Assembly (NCBI GenBank): GCA_006739055.1
Contig: AP019702.1
Span: forward strand, 4,427,388-4,491,387
Source: Allostella vacuolata
GTDB lineage: Bacteria > Pseudomonadota > Alphaproteobacteria > ATCC43930 > Allostellaceae
Length of the DNA stretch: 64,000 nt
Direction of reading: 5' to 3'
Under the pieces are notes generated by a model. The model did not search any database, was not told the origin of the DNA, and saw only the letters and a list, made by a program, of their open reading frames with translations. Of the stretch, positions 30,203-39,162 are shown piece by piece (the stretch's first letter is position 1; every line of letters begins with the position of its first letter). The translations under genes and the position numbers were made by a program.

Positions 30203-32656
30203 CTAGAAGGTCCCGCGCAGCCCCACGACGACGCTGCGCGGCGCGCCGTAGGTGTTCAGGCTCGTGGCGCCGCCGACCCGCTCGTAATACTTGGCGTCGA
30301 ACAGGTTCTCGAAGTTGAGCGAAGCCTGGAGGTGGTCGTTGATGCGGTAGCCGAGCCGGAGCGAGGCGATGGCGTAGGCATCGGCCTGGCGCCGGATGGC
30401 GCCGGTCTGGTTGTAGAAGCCGCTGACGGCGCGTACCCCCGCCCCGACCTCCAGCCCCGGCACCAGGCTGTCCGGCAGCCGGTAGTGGGTCCACAGCTTG
30501 AAGTCGTGCCGGGGCGTGGTGGTCGAGAAGGGCTGGCCGGACTGGCTGACGTTGCCGGCCAGATGCCTGGTCTCGGTGTAGGCATAGCCCGACGTCACCC
30601 GCCAATGCTCGGTCAGGGCGCCGCCGATCTCCACCTCCGCGCCCTGCGCGCGCACCTTGCCGGCGGCGATCGAGAAGCCGTCATTGTCCGGATCGTCGAC
30701 GGCGTTGTTGCGGTCGGTGATGCGATAGAGGGCGGCCGACGCGTTGAGCCGCCCGTCGAACCACTCGCCCTTGACCCCGACCTCGACCTGGCTGCCGATG
30801 CGCGGCGACAGCACGTCGCCCGCCACGTCGAGGACGCTCTGCGGCTCGAAGATCTCCGCATAGCTCGCATAGAGCGACAGCGAGGGGGTGACGTCGACGA
30901 CGGCCGCGGCATAGGGGGTGAACTGGGCGGATTCCTTGCCGCCGGACCCGGCCTCGCCCGCCAGCCGGTCATAGGGCTTCGACTCGTACCAGCTGAGGCG
31001 CCCGCCCGCGATCAGGGTCAGGAAGTCGACCGGCTTGACCCGCAGCTGGCCATAGGTGCCGTAGGTCTCGGTCGTGGTGCGGCTGCTGGCGATCACGGGT
31101 GCTGCGGCGAAGTCGGGCTCCGCGATCGTCGCGGGATCGAACGAGAAGATGTTGACGGTCGCGACCTGGGCCGTCCGGCGGGTGGCGAACGCGGTCCTGC
31201 TTCGCCGGTAGTCCGCCCCCAGCAGGATGTTGTGGGTCATCCCGCCCAGTTCGAACGGCGTGCTGAAGAACATGTCGGCGCTGGTGGTCTTCTGGTCGAG
31301 GTCCTGGGCGAAGGCGCGCAGCGGCGTGGTCCCGTCGACGGCAGGCGCGCTGATGACGCTGAGGTACTTCACGTCGCGGGAGGCCTCGGCGTGCCGGGCG
31401 ACCGCCTTGAACAGCCCGCCATTGTCGAAGCGGTGTTCGTACTCGGCGAAGACGTCGGAATTCCGGAGGATGCCCTCGTTCCAGTCGGCCACCAGCGAGG
31501 TGGAGCGCGCCACGTCGAGCAGGCGGCCGTCGGCGAAGGCCGGCAGCCCGGCGGAATAGGAGGCGTCGGCGCGCTGCCAGGCGCCGCCCACCGACAGGGT
31601 GCCGCGCTCGCCGATGTCGACCTCGACCGTATTGTAGAACAGCTTCTTGTCGTTGTCGGTGTTGTTCAGCCAGTCGCCGCGCTGCTCGACCGCGGTCACC
31701 AGCCGGGCGCGGACATTGCCGGATTCGGTCAGCGGGCCGGTGATGTCCGCCTCGCCGCGATAGCTGTCCCAGGAGCCGGCGCGCAGCTGGCCGATGATCT
31801 GCGGGATGCCGAGCGCGCGCTTGCGGACCAGGTTGCTGGTCACCCCGGCCGAGCCGGCGCCGGTGAAGAGGCCGGCCGGCCCGCGCAGCACCTCGACCCG
31901 GTCATAGACCGCCAGGTCGAGCTGGGCATTGCCGAAGTTCGCCTCCTGGTTCAGCCCGTCGAGCTGGATGCCGGTGTTGTAGCCGCGCGCCGAAGCGAGG
32001 TAGGCGGCATAGATGCCCGACTGCGAGGCGACGGTGACCCCGGTCGCCGCGCGCAGGGCGTCGCCCAGCTCGGTCATGTTCTGGTCGTCCATCCGCTGCC
32101 GGGTGACGACCGAGACCGAGTGCGGCGTCTGGCGCAGCGATGTCGGCGTCTTGCCGATGGTGACGGCGCTGGCGGTGTAGGCGCCGGTGCCCTCGGTCTG
32201 CTCGGGATGGAAGCCGCCCGCGACGCCCGCCACCCGCACCGCGTCGAGAGCAATGGTGGCGCCCTCCGACGCGCCCGGGGGCAGGCGCTGCAGCATCGCG
32301 GTGTTGTCGCCGGTCAGGCGATAGGTCATGCCCGTCCCCGCCAGCAGGCGGGCCAGCGCCTGTTCGGCGGTCATCGACCCGCTGGCGCCCGGCGAGGCGA
32401 TGGCGCGGATCAACGCGGCATCCACCGAGACCTGCATGCCGGACTGGCGGCCGAACCGGGCGAGCGCGTCGGTCAGCGACTGCGGAGGTATGTCGAAGCT
32501 GTACCGGGCGGCCTGGGCCTGGGCCGGTTGCGCGCCCGGCCCCTGCTGCGCCATGGCCCCGCCCGGCCATGCCGCCGCGAGCGCCGTCGTCATCCACACC
32601 GCGCCGCACCAGGCCGATCGCCTGCTGCCCCCCGGTACGCGCACCACCGCCCCCAT
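30203..32656 (-). CDS. TonB-dependent siderophore-type receptor with STN signalling domain
   Basis: The 817-residue protein has a signal peptide, then an STN domain (YSFDIPPQSLTDALARFGRQ, then SGMQVSVDA; about residues 45-120), a plug (TPHSVSVVTRQRMDD, DRVEVLRGPAGLF) and a beta-barrel ending PRSVVVGLRGTF with the terminal Phe. The STN domain lets such receptors signal through FecR to FecI. The adjacent fecI-like and fecR-like genes are in the same direction and order (sigma, anti-sigma, receptor). Ferric-siderophore import is the usual role. Confidence 0.93.
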   Translation of the reverse strand: MGAVVRVPGGSRRSAWCGAVWMTTALAAAWPGGAMAQQGPGAQPAQAQAARYSFDIPPQSLTDALARFGRQSGMQVSVDAALIRAIASPGASGSMTAEQALARLLAGTGMTYRLTGDNTAMLQRLPPGASEGATIALDAVRVAGVAGGFHPEQTEGTGAYTASAVTIGKTPTSLRQTPHSVSVVTRQRMDDQNMTELGDALRAATGVTVASQSGIYAAYLASARGYNTGIQLDGLNQEANFGNAQLDLAVYDRVEVLRGPAGLFTGAGSAGVTSNLVRKRALGIPQIIGQLRAGSWDSYRGEADITGPLTESGNVRARLVTAVEQRGDWLNNTDNDKKLFYNTVEVDIGERGTLSVGGAWQRADASYSAGLPAFADGRLLDVARSTSLVADWNEGILRNSDVFAEYEHRFDNGGLFKAVARHAEASRDVKYLSVISAPAVDGTTPLRAFAQDLDQKTTSADMFFSTPFELGGMTHNILLGADYRRSRTAFATRRTAQVATVNIFSFDPATIAEPDFAAAPVIASSRTTTETYGTYGQLRVKPVDFLTLIAGGRLSWYESKPYDRLAGEAGSGGKESAQFTPYAAAVVDVTPSLSLYASYAEIFEPQSVLDVAGDVLSPRIGSQVEVGVKGEWFDGRLNASAALYRITDRNNAVDDPDNDGFSIAAGKVRAQGAEVEIGGALTEHWRVTSGYAYTETRHLAGNVSQSGQPFSTTTPRHDFKLWTHYRLPDSLVPGLEVGAGVRAVSGFYNQTGAIRRQADAYAIASLRLGYRINDHLQASLNFENLFDAKYYERVGGATSLNTYGAPRSVVVGLRGTF

Positions 32657-32790
32657 CCTCGCCCTCCCGTCGTCTTCCCAGGCCGGCGCGGGTAGAGACG
32701 CGAATGCGTCGCACTCCCACCGGCTCACACATCGTCAACGACAGGGGAAGCGGGTTTTTCAGGGGCGCCGGCCGATTTCCCGGAGCAGGA

Positions 32791-33798
32791 TCAGCTGCCC
32801 GACACCACCAGCAGCCAGGGGGAGATCTGCCGCACCTGGCCGCCATGCGCCGCGGCCATCGCGCGGAGCGCCGCGGCCGGGTCGGCGACGTTGTAGACGC
32901 CCGAGAGGCGCTGCCGGCCGAGGTCGCCATCGAGGAGCAGGATGACGCCCGCGAAATAGGGGCGCAGCTGGTCGACCATCTCGGCCAGCGGCCGGTCGCG
33001 CGCCACCACCTGGCCGCGCAGCCAGGGTGCGATCTCGTCGGGGGCGATGGCTCCGCGGTCGGTCGGCCCGCCCCAGACGACGCGCACCCATTGCCCGGCC
33101 GTCAGGTCCTGGGGGCGTGCCGGCCCGGAGGAGCGCTCGACCCGGACCCGGCCGCGCTCGACCGCGACCGCCGCGCCGCCCGCATCCAGGCGAACGTCGA
33201 AGGCGGTCCCGAGCACGGTCGTCACCGTGTCGCCGGCGATCACCTGGAACGGCCGGTCGGGCTCGCGCTCGACCTCGAACAGCGCCTCGCCCTGGAGAAG
33301 CCGGATGCGGCGGCGGCGGCCGTCGAGCTCCACCGCGATCGCGCTCGCCGGCCCGAGGTGGACCGAGCTGCCGTCGTCCAGCCACACCGACCGCAGCTCG
33401 GCCGTCCCGGTGCGGTGGTCGGCCTGCAGCCGCAACAGGGCCGCCGGCGCGACCAGGAGGGCCAGGCACGCGGCCGTCACGGCGACCGCGACGGCCGGGC
33501 CCCAGCCGCGACCGGCCCGGCGCGGCCGGGGACGTCGCCCGGCGGCAGGCAAGCGCGCGCCCTCGTCGCGGCGCGCCGCGTGGGCCGCCCAATGCGCCTC
33601 GTGCGCCGGCCGGGTGTGGGCCATCCGCTCGTAGACATGGACGGCGTTGGCCCAGGCCCGGGCATTGGCCGGGCTGGCGGACCGCCACGCCTCGAACCGG
33701 GCGCGCAGGACAGCGTCCTCGGGGTCGTCGTCGAGCGCGACCAGCCAGCGGGCCGCTTCGCTGGCCGGGCCCTGGTCGTCCTGCCGCGGTGCCGTCAT
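32791..33798 (-). CDS. FecR-like anti-sigma/sigma regulator
   Basis: The 335-residue protein has an N-terminal DUF4880-type cytoplasmic helix (EAARWLVALDDDPEDAVLRA), a transmembrane segment (AVAVAVTAACLALLVAPAAL, about residues 104-123) and a periplasmic FecR domain (VWLDDGSSVHLGPASAIAVE, then TVLGTAFDVRLD). It should transmit the state of the STN-containing receptor to the FecI-type sigma factor encoded just upstream. Confidence 0.93.
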   Translation of the reverse strand: MTAPRQDDQGPASEAARWLVALDDDPEDAVLRARFEAWRSASPANARAWANAVHVYERMAHTRPAHEAHWAAHAARRDEGARLPAAGRRPRPRRAGRGWGPAVAVAVTAACLALLVAPAALLRLQADHRTGTAELRSVWLDDGSSVHLGPASAIAVELDGRRRRIRLLQGEALFEVEREPDRPFQVIAGDTVTTVLGTAFDVRLDAGGAAVAVERGRVRVERSSGPARPQDLTAGQWVRVVWGGPTDRGAIAPDEIAPWLRGQVVARDRPLAEMVDQLRPYFAGVILLLDGDLGRQRLSGVYNVADPAAALRAMAAAHGGQVRQISPWLLVVSGS

Positions 33799-33817
33799 GC
33801 CGCTCCCCGGGACCGCG

Positions 33818-34312
33818 TCATTCCGGCGGCCGCACGCGGCGCACGCAGTGGGCGATCCCGTCGGCGATGATCGAGTGCACGAGGGTCACCGAGATGCCCA
33901 GGTGGGCCGCGATCTCCTTCAGCTTGCAGCCGCCGAACCGGCGCATCTCGAGCGCGATGCGGGTCCGCTCCGGCAACTCCGCCATGGCCTCGGCCAGGAG
34001 GCGCAGCTCGTCCCGGGCGACGGCGGCGGCCTCGGGGGACGGCGCGTCGTCGGCTGTGTCCTGGACGGCCGCCTCGGCGCCGGCATCGACCATGCGGGCC
34101 TCGCGGCTGCGGCTGCGGCGCCGGTCGACGGCGAGGTTGCGGACGATGCGGTAGAGATAGCCGACCGGCTCGTCGAGCGGCCGGTCGCCGGCTGCCGCGC
34201 CGAAGCGCAGCCACGCTTCCTGGACCAGGTCCTCGGCATGGCCGCGGTCGCCGACGATGCCGTCGGCATAGCTGACCAGCTCGCCGCGATGCGCCAGGTA
34301 GACGGCCAGCAT
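33818..34312 (-). CDS. FecI-like ECF sigma factor
   Basis: The 164-residue protein has sigma region 2 (GIVGDRGHAEDLVQEAWLRF, then GYLYRIVRNLAVDRRR) and region 4 (LPERTRIALEMRRFGGCKLK, then EIAAHLGISVTLVHSIIADG). This is the typical FecI subgroup paired with FecR. I start at the ATG at 34312; an upstream start at 34378 is also open. It should activate the receptor gene downstream when the receptor is occupied. Confidence 0.92.
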   Translation of the reverse strand: MLAVYLAHRGELVSYADGIVGDRGHAEDLVQEAWLRFGAAAGDRPLDEPVGYLYRIVRNLAVDRRRSRSREARMVDAGAEAAVQDTADDAPSPEAAAVARDELRLLAEAMAELPERTRIALEMRRFGGCKLKEIAAHLGISVTLVHSIIADGIAHCVRRVRPPE

Positions 34313-34428
34313 GCTTCGGTCCTGTCGCACCTTGTCCGCTCTTCGACCTGCCGACGGAGAAATGAGAATGGCTCGCACCCTCGTCTATCAGGTCCGGCCG
34401 GCCGGGTTCAACGGCTCCGCCTGCGGCA

Positions 34429-34458
34429 TTGACAAAGACGGGGCCGGCCCGGTCTAGT
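34429..34458 (+). promoter_or_regulatory. Promoter of the dioxygenase/ABC operon
   Basis: A perfect -35 TTGACA (34429-34434) is followed after 18 nt by a -10-like TCTAGT (34453-34458, four of six matches). The -10 overlaps the left end of the palindrome at 34457-34472, and the expected start site lies within the palindrome, an arrangement suited to repression. Confidence 0.6.
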
Positions 34459-34472
34459 AACCAACTGGTTAC
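34457..34472. promoter_or_regulatory. TetR-type operator, copy 2
   Basis: GTAACCAACTGGTTAC has the same GTAACC/GGTTAC arms as the site at 25420-25435, with a different 4-bp centre. Flanking A and T extend the arms to 7 bp. It is 16 bp before the ATG of the PhyH dioxygenase and overlaps the promoter. It links the distant TetR regulator and binding protein to this operon. Confidence 0.75.
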
Positions 34473-34488
34473 TCCTGGGGAGGAGAGC

Positions 34489-35232
34489 ATGGCCTTGACC
34501 GACGTCGAGCGGCGCTTCTACGCCGCCGCCGGCCACCTGACGGTTCCGATGGTATTCCGGCCCGACGAGATGGACGCCGCCATCGCCGATGCCGAGGCGT
34601 GGGGCGAGAGCTTCCTGGCCGACCTCGCCCCCGACCAGCGGCGCTGGTACGTCGACGGCGGGGTCAAGGCGCGCACGGTGCTGCGCAAGCTGGACAATCC
34701 CCATGCCGGGCGCCCGGCCTTCCTGAAGCTGGCGTCCGACCAGCGCCTGGTCGGCCTGGTCGAGGAGATCATCGGCCCCGGGGTCGCGGTCTATTTCAGC
34801 CAGATCTTCTTCAAGCCGCCGGAGGGCGGCGGGCCCAAGCCGATGCACCAGGACAATTTCTATTTCGGCCCGGCCGACCCGGAGCGGCTGGTGACGGCCT
34901 GGGTCGCGCTCGACACCGCCACCGTCGACAATGGCTGCCTGCATTTCGGCGACGGCAGCCACCGCCGGCCGCTGCTGCCCCACGCGGCCCCGGCCGACGA
35001 GCCCTACAACCTGCAGGTGCCGGCCGACATCGCCGAGGGCATCGAGATGACCCCGGCCCCCGTGCCCAAGGGCGGCGTCTCGTTCCACCATGGCGGGACC
35101 CTGCACCAGTCGGGCGTCAACCGCTCGACCCGGTGGCGCCGCGCCGTCGCCTTCCACTATGTTGGCGCCGGCAACGCGTTCACCCACCCCGCCCTTCCCT
35201 ACGACGAGGCGGCGTTCGTGCGCGTGAGCTGA
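34489..35232 (+). CDS. Phytanoyl-CoA dioxygenase-family Fe(II)/2-oxoglutarate oxygenase
   Basis: The 247-residue protein has the metal triad in MHQDNFYFG (His120, Asp122) and, distally, GGTLHQSGVNRS (probably His206), with arginines for 2-oxoglutarate. GGGGAGGAG precedes the ATG at 34489. As the first gene of the ABC/catabolic operon it probably performs the first oxidative step on the imported compound. The substrate is unknown. Confidence 0.88.
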   Translation: MALTDVERRFYAAAGHLTVPMVFRPDEMDAAIADAEAWGESFLADLAPDQRRWYVDGGVKARTVLRKLDNPHAGRPAFLKLASDQRLVGLVEEIIGPGVAVYFSQIFFKPPEGGGPKPMHQDNFYFGPADPERLVTAWVALDTATVDNGCLHFGDGSHRRPLLPHAAPADEPYNLQVPADIAEGIEMTPAPVPKGGVSFHHGGTLHQSGVNRSTRWRRAVAFHYVGAGNAFTHPALPYDEAAFVRVS

Positions 35233-35272
35233 CGACAACGCCGCCAGGAAGACGGGGCAGGACGGGGGACCA

Positions 35273-36037
35273 ATGAGTTCGGGGGAGAGCGCGTGGCGGA
35301 TCGGCGCCGCGATCGCGGCGCATATCGCGGTGGTTGTGGCCTGGCACCTGTTCGTGGTGTGGGGGGAGGTTCCGCGCTACGTCATGCCCACCCCGTGGGA
35401 CACGCTGCAGGCGCTGATCGACCCCGACTACCGCTGGTGGCCCAACATCGTCGTGACGGCGACGGAGATCTATGGCGGCTATGCGCTGGCGGTGGTGACC
35501 GGGGTCCTGGCCGCGCTCCTGTTCACCTGGTCGCGGATGCTGGAAGCCGTGGTCATGCCGGTCCTCGTCACCTTCAACATGATCCCCAAGGTGGCGCTGG
35601 GCCCGCTCTTCATCGTCTGGTTCAGCTACGGCGTGGTGCCGAACGCGCTGATCGCCTTCTCGATCGCCTTCTTCCCGATCGTGCTGACCACCGCCCGCGG
35701 CCTGCGCGAGGTCGAGCCGGACCTGCTCGACCTGGTCCGTTCGCTGCGCGGGTCGCGCTGGCAGATCTTCGTCAAGATCCAGCTGCCGGGCGCGCTCCCC
35801 TACATCTTCTCGGGCATGAAGGTGGCGGCCATTCTGGCGGTGGCGGGCGCCATCGTCGGCGAGTTCCTCGGCTCCGACAAGGGCCTGGGCTACCTGATGC
35901 TGCAGGTGCAGGTGACGCTGGATACCGCGGCCATGTTCATGGCCGTCATCCTGATCAGCCTGCTGGGGGTGCTGCTCTACGGGCTGGTGGCGGTGCTGGA
36001 GCGGCTCTTCGTCGTCCGCGACGCGCGGGTGTCGTGA
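35273..36037 (+). CDS. ABC transporter permease (SsuC/TauC type)
   Basis: The 254-residue protein has about six membrane segments and the binding-protein-dependent permease loop (SLRGSRWQIFVKIQLPGALP; EAA-type motif), followed by YIFSGMKVAAILAVAGAIVG. It follows the dioxygenase gene by 40 bp. With the ATPase downstream it forms an importer; the matching binding protein is probably the one at 24.3 kb. Confidence 0.9.
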   Translation: MSSGESAWRIGAAIAAHIAVVVAWHLFVVWGEVPRYVMPTPWDTLQALIDPDYRWWPNIVVTATEIYGGYALAVVTGVLAALLFTWSRMLEAVVMPVLVTFNMIPKVALGPLFIVWFSYGVVPNALIAFSIAFFPIVLTTARGLREVEPDLLDLVRSLRGSRWQIFVKIQLPGALPYIFSGMKVAAILAVAGAIVGEFLGSDKGLGYLMLQVQVTLDTAAMFMAVILISLLGVLLYGLVAVLERLFVVRDARVS

Positions 36038-36042
36038 GCGCC

Positions 36043-36807
36043 ATGACCGAGCCCTTCATCCGCCTGAGAGGCGTGCGCAAGGTCTACCGCTCGCGCGGGG
36101 CCGAGTTCCTGGCCGTGTCCGAGGTCACCTTCGACGTCGAGCCGGGCGAGCTGGTGACGATGGTCGGCCCGTCCGGCTGCGGCAAGTCGACCCTGCTGAA
36201 GATCCTGGCGGGCCTCCATCCCCATGACGGCGGCGAAGTGACGATCGGCAACGCCACCCACCCGTTCGACCCCGCGCGCGACATAGGCATGGTCTTCCAG
36301 CAGGCGCTGCTGCTGAAATGGCGGCGCATCATCGAGAACGTGCTGCTGCCGGCCGAGATTCTGGGCCTGCCCATGAAGGCCTCGCGGGAGCGCGCCCGCG
36401 ACCTGCTGGCGATGGTCGGCCTGGCCGGCTTCGAGGACAAGTACCCCTACGAGCTGTCGGGCGGGATGCAGCAGCGCACCGCCATCGCCCGCGCGCTGAT
36501 CCACGACCCCAAGCTGGTCCTGATGGACGAGCCGTTCGGCGCGCTCGACGCCCTGACCCGCGAGAAGATGAACCTCGAGCTTCTGCGCATCTGGCAGGCG
36601 AGCGGCAAGACCATCCTCTTCGTCACCCACGGCATCGCCGAGGCGGTCTTCCTCGGCACCCGCACGGTGGTGCTGACCGCGGGCCCGGCCAGGATGGCCG
36701 ACCACGTCCGCATCGACCTTCCCTATCCCCGCACCCTCGACATGAAGACCAGCCCGGCCTTCGGCGAGTATTCGCGGCGACTCTACCGTCTCCTGGGCAT
36801 GGAGTAG
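36043..36807 (+). CDS. ABC transporter ATP-binding protein (SsuB/TauB type)
   Basis: The 254-residue protein has Walker A (GPSGCGKSTLLK), the Q-loop (MVFQQALLLKW), the signature LSGGMQQR, Walker B (LVLMDEPFGALD) and the H-loop (FVTHGIAEAVFLG). The ATG at 36043 is 5 bp after the permease stop; a GTG at 36034 overlapping it is an alternative. It energises the same importer. Confidence 0.93.
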   Translation: MTEPFIRLRGVRKVYRSRGAEFLAVSEVTFDVEPGELVTMVGPSGCGKSTLLKILAGLHPHDGGEVTIGNATHPFDPARDIGMVFQQALLLKWRRIIENVLLPAEILGLPMKASRERARDLLAMVGLAGFEDKYPYELSGGMQQRTAIARALIHDPKLVLMDEPFGALDALTREKMNLELLRIWQASGKTILFVTHGIAEAVFLGTRTVVLTAGPARMADHVRIDLPYPRTLDMKTSPAFGEYSRRLYRLLGME

Positions 36808-36811
36808 CGAC

Positions 36812-37957
36812 ATGGCGACCAAGCGGCTCGGCATCATCATGAACGGCGTCACTGGACGCATGGGCACCAACCAGCACCTGGTGCGATCGATCCTGGCCAT
36901 CCGCGCCCAGGGCGGCGTCGCGCTCGCCGACGGCACCCGGGTGATGCCCGACCCGATCCTGGTCGGCCGCAGCGCCGCCAAGGTGGAGGCGCTGGCCAAG
37001 GCGCACGGGGTCGAGCGCTGGACCACCGACCTCGACGCCGCCATCGCCAACCGGGACGACACGCTGTTCTTCGACGCGGCCTCGACCAACATGCGCGCGG
37101 GCCTGATCCGCAAGGCGATCGCGGCCGGCAAGGACATCTATTGCGAGAAGCCGACCGCCGACAGCCTGGAGGACGCGCTCGACCTCTACACCCGCGCCGA
37201 GGCGGCGGGCGTGCGCCATGGCGTGGTCCAGGACAAGCTGTGGCTGCCCGGCCTGCGCAAGCTCAAGATGCTGATCGACAGCGGCTTCTTCGGCCGCATC
37301 CTGTCGGTGCGCGGCGAGTTCGGCTACTGGGTGTTCGAGGGCGACTGGCAGCCCGCCCAGCGCCCGTCCTGGAACTACCGCGCGGCCGACGGCGGCGGCA
37401 TCATCCTCGACATGCTGTGCCACTGGCGCTACGTCGTCGACAATCTGTTCGGCGAGGTGAAGAGCGTCTCCTGCCTCGGCGCCACCCACATCCCGCGGCG
37501 CTGGGACGAGACCGGCCAGCCCTATGACTGCGACGTCGACGACGCCGCCTACGCCACCTTCGAGGCGGGCGACGGCGTGGTGGTGCAGATCAACAGCTCC
37601 TGGGCGACCCGGGTCAGGCGCGACGACCTCGTCACCTTCCATGTCGACGGCACGCTCGGCTCGGCCGTCGCCGGCCTCACCCGCTGCCACGCCCAGGCGC
37701 GGATCAACACGCCCAAGCCCGTCTGGAACCCGGACGTGCCCCAGGCGATCAAGTTCTTCGACACCTGGCAGGAAGTGCCGGACAACCAGTTCTACGACAA
37801 CGCCTTCAAGGTGGAGTGGGAGCTGTTCATCCGCCACCTCTACGAGGGCACCCCCTTCCCGTGGAACCTGAAGGCCGGCGCCAAGGGCGTGCAGCTCGCC
37901 ATGCTGGGCCTGCAGAGCTGGCGCGAGCGGCGCTGGCTCGACGTGCCCGCGCTCTGA
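36812..37957 (+). CDS. Gfo/Idh/MocA-family oxidoreductase
   Basis: The 381-residue protein has an N-terminal Rossmann-like part (GIIMNGVTGRMGTNQHLVRS) and the family motif EKP (DIYCEKPTADS). A C-terminal substrate domain includes GGGIILDMLCHWRYVVDNLF. These enzymes oxidise sugars or cyclitols with NAD(P). It is the fourth gene of the operon, directly followed by a DUF993 protein and a sugar-phosphate isomerase, so an imported polyol or sugar derivative is a likely substrate. Confidence 0.9.
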   Translation: MATKRLGIIMNGVTGRMGTNQHLVRSILAIRAQGGVALADGTRVMPDPILVGRSAAKVEALAKAHGVERWTTDLDAAIANRDDTLFFDAASTNMRAGLIRKAIAAGKDIYCEKPTADSLEDALDLYTRAEAAGVRHGVVQDKLWLPGLRKLKMLIDSGFFGRILSVRGEFGYWVFEGDWQPAQRPSWNYRAADGGGIILDMLCHWRYVVDNLFGEVKSVSCLGATHIPRRWDETGQPYDCDVDDAAYATFEAGDGVVVQINSSWATRVRRDDLVTFHVDGTLGSAVAGLTRCHAQARINTPKPVWNPDVPQAIKFFDTWQEVPDNQFYDNAFKVEWELFIRHLYEGTPFPWNLKAGAKGVQLAMLGLQSWRERRWLDVPAL

Positions 37958-37991
37958 TTCCCGGGCTCTGATCCGAAGCAGGAGGTCACCC

Positions 37992-39155
37992 ATGCCGACC
38001 CTCGACCTGCCGACCGCCGACGGCGCCGTCCAGCGCTACACGACCGGCGCCCCGCGCAACTTCCCCGACCGCAGCAACGTGCCCTTCAACCGGATCGCGC
38101 TGGCGGCCGCCCATGTCGTGGCCGACCCCCGGGCCGAGCACGACCCGTGGGTCGACACCGCGATCGACTGGGACCGCACCATCGCCTTCCGCTCGCGCCT
38201 GTGGGACCTCGGCCTCGGCGTCGCCGAGGCGATGGACACCGCCCAGCGCGGCATGGGGCTCGACTGGAAGACCTCGCTCGAGCTGATCCGGCGCTCGGTC
38301 GCGGTCCAGGCCGGGCGGCCGGGCGCGGTCATGTTCTGCGGCGCCGGCACCGACCACCTGCCCGCCGGGCCCTCGGTCACCGTCGACGACGTGATCGCCG
38401 CCTACGAGGAGCAGATCGGCCAGGTCGAGGCGGCCGGCGGGCGCATCATCCTGATGGCGAGCCGGGCCCTGGCGGCGGCCGCCCGCTCGCCCGACGACTA
38501 CCACCGGGTCTACAGCCGGGTGCTGCGCCAGACCCGCGAGCCGGTCATCATCCACTGGCTGGGCGAGATGTTCGACCCGGCGCTGGCCGGCTACTGGGGC
38601 CATGCCGACCACTACCAGGGGATGGAGGTGTGCCTGGCCATCCTCCAGGACTGCGCGGCCAAGGTCGACGGCATCAAGATCTCGCTCCTCGACAAGGACA
38701 AGGAGATCTCCATGCGCCGCCGCCTGCCGGACGGCGTCCGCATGTACACCGGCGACGACTTCAACTACGCCGAGCTGATCGACGGCGACGAGGAGGGCTA
38801 TTCGGATGCGCTGCTCGGCATCTTCGACGCGATCGCGCCGGCCGCCTCGGCGGCGCTGGCGGCGCTGGCCAACGACCGCAAGCAGGATTTCCACGACATC
38901 CTGGCCCCGACCGTGCCGCTGTCGCGCCACATCTTCAAGGCGCCGACCCGCTTCTACAAGACGGGCGTCGTCTTCATGGCCTACCTGAACGGCCTGCAGG
39001 ACCACTTCACCATGGTCGGCGGGCAGCAGAGCGCGCGTTCCATCACCCATCTGGCGGAGCTGTTCCGGCTGGCCGACAAGGCCGGGCTGCTGCGCGACCC
39101 GGACCAGGCGGCCGATCGCATGCGCCGGGTCCTGGCCGTGCACGGGATCCAGTAG
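37992..39155 (+). CDS. DUF993 dihydrodipicolinate-synthase-like protein
   Basis: The 387-residue protein matches DUF993 proteins, which have a class I aldolase barrel. It has VPFNRIALAAAHVVADPRAE, SGxGLD-like RGMGLDWKTSLELIRRS, PVIIHWLGEMFDPAL and KVDGIKISLLDKDKE, where the lysine in KIS would be the Schiff-base residue. It lies between oxidoreductase and isomerase genes, fitting a retro-aldol step in a catabolic route. The substrate is unknown. Confidence 0.85.
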   Translation: MPTLDLPTADGAVQRYTTGAPRNFPDRSNVPFNRIALAAAHVVADPRAEHDPWVDTAIDWDRTIAFRSRLWDLGLGVAEAMDTAQRGMGLDWKTSLELIRRSVAVQAGRPGAVMFCGAGTDHLPAGPSVTVDDVIAAYEEQIGQVEAAGGRIILMASRALAAAARSPDDYHRVYSRVLRQTREPVIIHWLGEMFDPALAGYWGHADHYQGMEVCLAILQDCAAKVDGIKISLLDKDKEISMRRRLPDGVRMYTGDDFNYAELIDGDEEGYSDALLGIFDAIAPAASAALAALANDRKQDFHDILAPTVPLSRHIFKAPTRFYKTGVVFMAYLNGLQDHFTMVGGQQSARSITHLAELFRLADKAGLLRDPDQAADRMRRVLAVHGIQ

Positions 39156-39162
39156 CGAGGAA